37,532 nucleotides of DNA from an uncultured Prevotellaceae bacterium (GTDB lineage: Bacteria; Bacteroidota; Bacteroidia; Bacteroidales; Bacteroidaceae), in contig CACZRN010000029.1 of assembly GCA_902783625.1 (NCBI GenBank), positions 1-37,532 on the forward strand, read 5' to 3'. Positions 32,242 to 37,532 of this stretch are shown one piece after another; positions within the stretch are counted from its first letter, which is position 1; each line of letters opens with the position of its first letter. Position numbers and translations under genes: made by a program. The notes beneath the pieces are model-generated. The model did not search any database and had not been told where the DNA came from. It saw only the letters and a program-made list of their open reading frames with translations.

Positions 32242-34620
32242 ATGAGAAAAAAACTATTTCTATTAACATCGCTGCTGGCGGTCTTGGGGACTGCTGCGGC
32301 AAATGCCCAGCAGGCTGACGAGCCGATGGCGCAGGTGGTGGAACGTGGACTGAACCGCGCCGCCCGACAATCGTTAATCCTCGCCGAGGCGATGAAGGAC
32401 CAGCAGGGCGCACTTCCTCGCACGTTCGAGAAGGGAGTGTTGAAAACAGTCAGCTACGACTATTGGGTTTCGGGATTCTTCCCAGGCGTGCTTTGGATGC
32501 TTTACGAGGACACGGGCAACGCTGAGATGCGCCGATTTGCCGAAATGTACACCGAGCGTGTAGAGCCTGCCAAGCGGATGAAGAACACCCACGACTTGGG
32601 ATTCATGCTCTACAACAGCTTCGGACAGGGCTATCGGCTGACGGGCAACAAACACTATCTCGACGTCATCAACGAGGGCACGCAAAGCCTACTGACACGG
32701 TGGAACGAGAAAATAGGCGTCATGAAATCGTGGCAGAGCAGTGCGCGCTGGCAATATCCCGTCATCATCGACAACATGATGAACCTCGAGATGCTCTGCT
32801 TCATGTCGCAAGAGTTCTCCGACCGCAAGTATGAGCGCATCGCTGAAAAACACGCGCAGACGACCATCAAGAACCACTTCCGCGACGACTTCTCGACCTT
32901 CCACGTGGTGAGCTACGACACCATCACCTGCCAGCCGCATGCCAAGAACACATCGCAGGGCTTCTCTGACGACAGCTCATGGGCGCGTGGGCAAGCGTGG
33001 GGATTCTACGGATTTACGATGATGTATCGCGAGACTTTGAACCCTATCTACCTCGAGCAGGCACGCAAGATCGGGCAATTCCTGATGAACCACCCCCACC
33101 TGCCTGAGGACAAGATACCATATTGGGACTACGACGCTCCGGGCATTCCTGAGCCTGGCAAGAAGAGCGACGCTCCCGCCCCCGTACGCGACGCATCGGC
33201 GGCCGCAATAATGGCGTCGGCACTCATCGAACTGAGTCAGCTCGACCCCTCTGAATTGGCTCCCAAGTGGCTCGAACTGGCCGAAAAACAGCTGCGCACA
33301 CTCTCGTCGCCCGAATATCTGGCAGAAGAGGGCGAGCTGGGCGGATTTATCATCAAGCACGGCGTGGGGCACCATCAGGCGGGTGTAGAGGTTGACGTCC
33401 CACTGGCCTATACCGACTACTACTATGTGGAGGCGCTGAGGCGCATGAAACAGCTGCTCGCAAAGCCTACGGGCCTCGACGACCGACGCCTATGGGTGGA
33501 GACGATGACAAAGATTGCTGCTCCCGTACTGGAGAATCTGGCGGCAGGGACACTGAAGAAGAACATGCCTTTCGAGTCGCTGTCTGTAGAGCCGTTGCGC
33601 AAGGAGGTGTCGTATCTCGAAGCCGTAGGGCGCACCATCTGCGGCATTGCCCCGTGGCTCGAACTGGGGCCCGACGAGACGGAAGAAGGACGATTGCGCG
33701 CGCATTATATCGATTTGGTGGTGAAAGGGCTGAAGAACGGCGTCAACCCTCAGTCGCCCGACCATCTGATGTTCGACAACCGCCACGCTCAACCACTCGT
33801 CGATGCGGCCTTTCTTGCCGAAGGCATCTTGCGCGCACCAACACAGATATGGGGCCGACTCGATAAGAAGACACGTGAAAGACTCGTGAACGAGTGGAAG
33901 ACATCGCGCGGCATAAAGCCCTACGAGAGCAACTGGCTGCTCTTTGCATCAATCATCGAAGCCGCCCTGCTCGAGTTCACGGGCGAGTGCGACATGGAGC
34001 GGATGATGTACGGAGTGAACCGCTTCAGAAACGACTGGTACAAGGGCGACGGGTGGTACGGCGACGGAGCCGACTTCCACCTCGACTACTACAACAGCCT
34101 CGTCATCCATCCCATGCTCACCGAGACACTACAGGTGCTTGAGAAACACCACCTCGCCGGTGCCGACTTCCTGCCCACTCAGCTTGAGCGCCATAGCCGT
34201 CAGGCAGCTCAGCTCGAGCGTATGATTTCGCCCGAAGGCACCTACCCCGTCACAGGCCGCAGCATAACCTATCGCTTCGGCTCGTTGCATGCTCTTGCCG
34301 ATGCCGCACTGATGCATATCCTGCCCGCAAACGTCAGTCCCGCACAGGTGCGTTGCGCCCTGACGGCGGTCATCCAACGACAGCTGGCACTTCCTCACAC
34401 CTTCGACGACAACGGATGGCTACGCATCGGATACACCAGCCGACAGATACACATGGCAGAAGAGTATATCAACACGGGCAGCATCTATCTCTGCACGGCA
34501 GCTTTTCTGCCCCTCGGCCTCCCTGCCGACGACCCCTTCTGGGCAGCACCGCCACGCGACTGGACAACCAAACGGGCGTGGAACGGACAAGACGTTGGCA
34601 CCGACCACGCCATTCGCTAA
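32242..34620 (+). CDS. Secreted GH88 unsaturated glucuronyl hydrolase fused to DUF2264
   Basis: A 792-residue protein with signal peptide MRKKLFLLTSLLAVLGTAAA. Residues about 30-395 form a GH88 (alpha/alpha)6 domain: SYDYWVSGFFPGVLWMLYED, THDLGFMLYNSFGQGY (Asp118) and WQYPVIIDNMMNLEML (Asp177). The spacing of these acids (59) is near that of the catalytic Asp88 and Asp149 of Bacillus UGL, which removes unsaturated uronic acid from lyase products by hydration. Residues about 410-780 form a DUF2264 domain (VGRTICGIAPWLELG, SNWLLFASIIEAALLEFTG, DGWYGDGADFHLDYYNSLVIHPML, GRSITYRFG), also helical. The fused pair suggests consecutive steps on one acidic glycan; the role of the second half is not established here. 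Same direction as GH76, 137 nt apart. Confidence 0.88.
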   Translation: MRKKLFLLTSLLAVLGTAAANAQQADEPMAQVVERGLNRAARQSLILAEAMKDQQGALPRTFEKGVLKTVSYDYWVSGFFPGVLWMLYEDTGNAEMRRFAEMYTERVEPAKRMKNTHDLGFMLYNSFGQGYRLTGNKHYLDVINEGTQSLLTRWNEKIGVMKSWQSSARWQYPVIIDNMMNLEMLCFMSQEFSDRKYERIAEKHAQTTIKNHFRDDFSTFHVVSYDTITCQPHAKNTSQGFSDDSSWARGQAWGFYGFTMMYRETLNPIYLEQARKIGQFLMNHPHLPEDKIPYWDYDAPGIPEPGKKSDAPAPVRDASAAAIMASALIELSQLDPSELAPKWLELAEKQLRTLSSPEYLAEEGELGGFIIKHGVGHHQAGVEVDVPLAYTDYYYVEALRRMKQLLAKPTGLDDRRLWVETMTKIAAPVLENLAAGTLKKNMPFESLSVEPLRKEVSYLEAVGRTICGIAPWLELGPDETEEGRLRAHYIDLVVKGLKNGVNPQSPDHLMFDNRHAQPLVDAAFLAEGILRAPTQIWGRLDKKTRERLVNEWKTSRGIKPYESNWLLFASIIEAALLEFTGECDMERMMYGVNRFRNDWYKGDGWYGDGADFHLDYYNSLVIHPMLTETLQVLEKHHLAGADFLPTQLERHSRQAAQLERMISPEGTYPVTGRSITYRFGSLHALADAALMHILPANVSPAQVRCALTAVIQRQLALPHTFDDNGWLRIGYTSRQIHMAEEYINTGSIYLCTAAFLPLGLPADDPFWAAPPRDWTTKRAWNGQDVGTDHAIR

Positions 34621-34947
34621 ATGAAAGACACCTAAATCGTCGATTTAAACGGTCATCAGTTTTCTGCCGATGGCGTCACGTTTTGTAACGCCATCATTGT
34701 TGAATTCTACCAATCTTTATCATCTGTAACTCTCCTTAACTACTGCATATGGCTTAATTTCTTTTTTCGCTCCGCTCAACAAGTCTCAAGACATTTGTCT
34801 ACTTACCCTCATCAACTCTTACTAACTCCCGTAGTGTAGACCACTAATTCCCGCCAATCCCCTACTAACTACTAAAACCAATGCCCGCTATCTCTAAATA
34901 TCTCCTACTCTTTCCTCGCAGGGAGGAATCCCTGAGGAAAAATAATT
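34621..34947. other. Gene-free stretch after the GH88-DUF2264 gene
   Basis: A hairpin (GATGGCGT 34669-34676 with ACGCCATC 34688-34695) may end the plus-strand gene, though no U run follows. From about 34740 to 34915 the plus strand is strikingly poor in G and rich in C, T and A (runs of CTAACT, CCGCCAATCCCC). It contains TTTTTTCGCTCCGCTCAAC, an echo of the trmD promoter repeat. A second hairpin (CAGGGA/TCCCTG) lies at 34917-34934. No coding frame is convincing. Confidence 0.5.
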
Positions 34948-34973
34948 AGCCCCAGTCTTTAAAGGCTGGGGCT
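34948..34973 (-). terminator. Terminator of the HEAT/DUF1080 gene
   Basis: AGCCCCAG (34948-34955) pairs with CTGGGGCT (34966-34973), extended by further A-T pairs. On the minus strand AATTATTTTT follows. It lies 32 nt past the stop codon. Confidence 0.78.
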
Positions 34974-35005
34974 ATATGGGCTATAGAAATCTATAGGTGG
35001 GCTCT

Positions 35006-37532
35006 CTACTTCTTCTTGCCTTTCTGCTTGCTGAGGTCGAGTATGCGCACGTTGCGGAACTTCACACCTTCGCCGTGGCCGCAGAAGCTGATGTAGCCGT
35101 CTTTGTTGAAGAGGCCCGGGTGGTTCAGGTGATCGACGGTGTAGGGGTTGTTGTTGCTCCCGTCTGGAGCCATATTATGCCCCTGACATGCCTCGCGGAT
35201 GTTGCCGTCGAGAATCACCTCGCCGTTGACGGTGACGGTGATATGGTCGCCCACGGCGCGTATCTCTTCAGTGTTCCAGACGTTGGTGCCGGCAAACTTC
35301 ACGTGCTTCGGAACGATGATACCGTACACTGCTCCGTGCTGCTGATATGGGCGCAGACCTTTATAGATGGGGTCGTCGTGGTCGAGCACCTGAATCTCCA
35401 TTCCGTCGTAGGCGGCATCGACGCCGTCACGGGTGCGGATACCGATACCGTTGTTGACGCCGGGCTCGAGGAAGCAGAACTCGAAGCGATAGACAAAGTC
35501 GCTATACTTCTTGTTGGTGTAGAGGTTGCCTCCGTTGCCGTAGCCGGCGCTCACGTAGATGGTGCCGTCCTGTGGGATGTAGTTGACGGTGTTGCCGTGC
35601 CACTTCTCGAGCGAGCGGCCGTCGAAGAGCACCTCGAATCCGGCCTTCTTCTCCTCAGCGGTGAGCTCATAGACGGGTGTCGAAGGCAGTGCGTTGACAT
35701 ACACGTTGCGCACCTCTGTCTCGCCCTCGTTGGCCCACCACGAGATTACTCCCTCGGCGTTTATCGGACGGTCCTTGACACTGTTCTTCATGACGGCGTT
35801 GTTGAGCACCTCCACACCGTTCTCTATCATCTGCAGACGGTCGTTGACCACTTTCACGTAGGTTGAGTTCCACCCGCATGCCGGCTCCGACTTATACTCG
35901 TTGGCGTAGAGCGTACTGCCCTTCTCCTTATCGAGGTTGAGGATTGGCATGCTGCGCAGGTTGACATCGACGTTGCCGGAGGTCTTCCACTCGAAGTAGA
36001 GTTCGAAATTCTCATACTTCCCAGGCAGTGCCAGTCGTTTATCGGCGGCGTTCACCTTAGCGGCCTCCACCTTGCTTGTGAACCCGTCGGCAGCGGCTTT
36101 CGGGAGCATTCCGTTTATCTCATCGACAGCATATCCCGAGTCGGCGTCAGTCTGTGCGCGATACACGTCGCGAGCCTTCTCGAGGTTAGCCTTAATCTCA
36201 TTGCCGGCGAGCAGTTCGGGCTTCTTAGCCAGAATGGTCTTCACCGCGTTGGCGGCAGCTACGGCACAGGCTTTATTGTCGAGATATTTAGCCGCCAGCT
36301 TGAGCGAAGGTAGGTTGTGAAGGCTTGCCAGAGACCCCACGAACGAGCTTGCTACACCGTCAGACGGATTGAGAGCCAGCGCGTTGCCGATGAGCTGATA
36401 CTTCTGTATGTCGTTCTTTCCCGAGGCGTTGACGAGCTGCAGATAACGGCCGAGGGCGTTGTCCTTAAGGTCAGCCTTCGACTGGGCGATATTGTAGAGC
36501 ACGCCAATCATCTCAGGATTGTTCACCTTGAGCAGCGAGCGGAAGGCAGCATCGGCCGTAGCGGGCTTGTTATATTCCTCCACCAGCTTCTTTATTGCCT
36601 GAGAGTTTCCTGCCTGAGCGAGAAGCGGATAATAGACGGCCTTGTTTCCTGTACGGTCGAGACGGTCGGCGATGAGCTTATACTGCTCGTCGGCCGAAAG
36701 GTTGCGGATGGCTGCTGCTGTGGCTGCCTGCAGAGCTGGCACCTGCTGCACATTCTCACCACCCTCGAGGAGAGAGGCCATTGTGGGGAAGTTTTCTGCC
36801 TTCACCACACCCTTGAGCGCCTCGTAGGCTGCTGCGTTGGGCTTTCCGCCTTTCGCCAGGAGAGCCTCCACGAGAGGATAAGCGGCGTAGATGTGACGGT
36901 CGGAAGAAAGCTTCAGAGCCACGTTCTGCACGTCGGCATTGTTGCTTGTCAGAGCCTCGAGCACACCATCGTTGATGTTGCCGTTGAAGGCGAGCAGCGT
37001 CTGAGTGGCCAGAGCAGCCTTCTCACCGCCAAGCAGCGAGATGAGAGCTGTGAGCGCCTTCTTACCGCCGATCTTTCCTGCCGCCTTGATGGCTGCCTCG
37101 GCCAGTTCGTCGTTAGGCGACGTCATCTGCTTCGTTATCACGTCGATCTGATCCTCAGCGTGATTGTTTCCCAACCAGCGCACCACATCAATCTTCGCAT
37201 CGTCTGTCAGTCCTGGGAATGCCTTTGCCACACTTGCCGCGGCAGCCGACTTCTGAGTGTCGTTCAACGTCGAGCCCCAGAGCATCCTCAGCGCAGTGTT
37301 CCGATACTGGCGGTCGCCATCTTTCAGTGCCGTCAGCACCGCCTTTACCAGTTTCGTAGAGGGGAGGAGCAGATAGTCGTTTCCGATACCATCGGCATAT
37401 CCCAACGACTTGCCCATAATCTCCAGTCCGGAGTTTCTCACGGCACCGTTACTGCTCTTCATCAGTTCCTTCGCTGCCTTTCCGAGCAGTTTCAGGTCGC
37501 CTACGTTGGAGTGGAGATACTTCAGATAGGCA
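35006..37532 (-). CDS. HEAT-repeat protein with C-terminal DUF1080 (3-keto-disaccharide hydrolase-type) domain, N-terminus cut by the right edge
   Basis: The frame is open to the last base of the window (upstream codons read YLKYLHSNVGDLKLLGKAAK), so the true start lies outside and the Met at 37462 is internal. About the first 470 visible residues are HEAT-like helical repeats (DAKIDVVRWLGNNHAEDQID, NDELAEAAIKAAGKIGGKKA, NADVQNVALKLSSDRHIYAA). A first lectin-like beta domain follows (LPGKYENFELYFEWKTSGNVDVNLRS...GWNSTYVKVVNDRLQMIENG). The last 190 residues are a typical DUF1080 domain (FEVLFDGRSLEKWHG, YSDFVYRFEFCFLEPGVNNGIGIRT, GMEIQVLDHDD, GDHITVTVNGEVILDG, GYISFCGHG). DUF1080 proteins bind or cleave sugars, including 3-keto-glycosides. 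It is probably exported, but the signal is out of view. Confidence 0.87.
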   Translation of the reverse strand, partial: AYLKYLHSNVGDLKLLGKAAKELMKSSNGAVRNSGLEIMGKSLGYADGIGNDYLLLPSTKLVKAVLTALKDGDRQYRNTALRMLWGSTLNDTQKSAAAASVAKAFPGLTDDAKIDVVRWLGNNHAEDQIDVITKQMTSPNDELAEAAIKAAGKIGGKKALTALISLLGGEKAALATQTLLAFNGNINDGVLEALTSNNADVQNVALKLSSDRHIYAAYPLVEALLAKGGKPNAAAYEALKGVVKAENFPTMASLLEGGENVQQVPALQAATAAAIRNLSADEQYKLIADRLDRTGNKAVYYPLLAQAGNSQAIKKLVEEYNKPATADAAFRSLLKVNNPEMIGVLYNIAQSKADLKDNALGRYLQLVNASGKNDIQKYQLIGNALALNPSDGVASSFVGSLASLHNLPSLKLAAKYLDNKACAVAAANAVKTILAKKPELLAGNEIKANLEKARDVYRAQTDADSGYAVDEINGMLPKAAADGFTSKVEAAKVNAADKRLALPGKYENFELYFEWKTSGNVDVNLRSMPILNLDKEKGSTLYANEYKSEPACGWNSTYVKVVNDRLQMIENGVEVLNNAVMKNSVKDRPINAEGVISWWANEGETEVRNVYVNALPSTPVYELTAEEKKAGFEVLFDGRSLEKWHGNTVNYIPQDGTIYVSAGYGNGGNLYTNKKYSDFVYRFEFCFLEPGVNNGIGIRTRDGVDAAYDGMEIQVLDHDDPIYKGLRPYQQHGAVYGIIVPKHVKFAGTNVWNTEEIRAVGDHITVTVNGEVILDGNIREACQGHNMAPDGSNNNPYTVDHLNHPGLFNKDGYISFCGHGEGVKFRNVRILDLSKQKGKKK

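Noticed and set aside
34997-35866. Plus-strand open frame of 289 codons opposite the DUF1080 domain
   Set aside because: The translation is a low-complexity mix of Val, Ala, Asp and Glu, and the minus strand carries a clear DUF1080 domain.
29954-37532. Classical polysaccharide utilisation locus
   Set aside because: No SusC/SusD pair or hybrid sensor is present in the window; the three sugar-related genes are on mixed strands with separate terminators.

Overview
The window is about 37.5 kb of a Bacteroidota chromosome, most likely a Prevotella-like member of the Bacteroidales. The promoters have the Bacteroidota form (TTTG, 19-20 nt, TAnnTTTG). Secreted proteins end in a Prevotella-type tail (YDLQGRRV...KGIYIVNGKK). 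The gene set also fits: BtuB/BtuG, DUF4348, PagL-like, GH76, GH88 and DUF1080 proteins. I found no rRNA, tRNA, phage, transposase or CRISPR array. The assignment rests on recalled family knowledge, not on a database search.

Layout: (1) 1-4.9 kb, minus strand: two paralogous secreted adhesins of the gingipain/hemagglutinin type (cleaved-adhesin and FN3 domains; the first also enters a DUF2436-like domain at the left edge). The second is followed by a 51-codon gene for an acidic peptide with a strong Shine-Dalgarno. (2) 5.1-10.0 kb, plus: a cobalamin riboswitch and btuB-btuG-btuF, for outer-membrane capture and periplasmic relay of B12. (3) 10.2-13.8 kb: terC, a PagL-like lipid A deacylase candidate and pheS. 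(4) 13.9-16.7 kb, plus: DUF4348 lipoprotein, murB and a PhnP-like hydrolase. (5) 16.7-17.5 kb: an 800-bp gene-free stretch with a palindrome-flanked repeat, a candidate small RNA with terminator, and a duplicated promoter leading into trmD. (6) 17.5-20.9 kb, plus: trmD, Xaa-Pro aminopeptidase and an exported C1 peptidase. (7) 20.9-24.1 kb: acyl-ACP thioesterase and ompA (minus), and a CobS homologue that seems to have lost its acidic catalytic motif (plus). (8) 24.4-29.6 kb, minus: ffh, folD, a small TPR protein and a four-subunit 2-oxoacid:ferredoxin oxidoreductase. (9) 29.9-37.5 kb: polysaccharide breakdown: a ricin/GH76/CBM6-like/dockerin protein, a GH88-DUF2264 fusion, and a HEAT-repeat/DUF1080 protein cut by the right edge.

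The most unusual signals are not single genes. A dispersed intergenic repeat family with a 22-bp phase (core AAAGAGGCTCTTT) occurs at four loci. At two of them it lies between pairs of AATTTTGCTAGCAAAATT palindromes exactly 65 bp apart. Separately, a promoter-bearing repeat is tandemly duplicated upstream of both trmD and ffh, 12 kb apart. Other points of interest are the probable CobS pseudoenzyme, a dockerin whose two repeats are identical in protein but differ at ten synonymous bases, near-leaderless starts, and the adhesin-linked small peptide.
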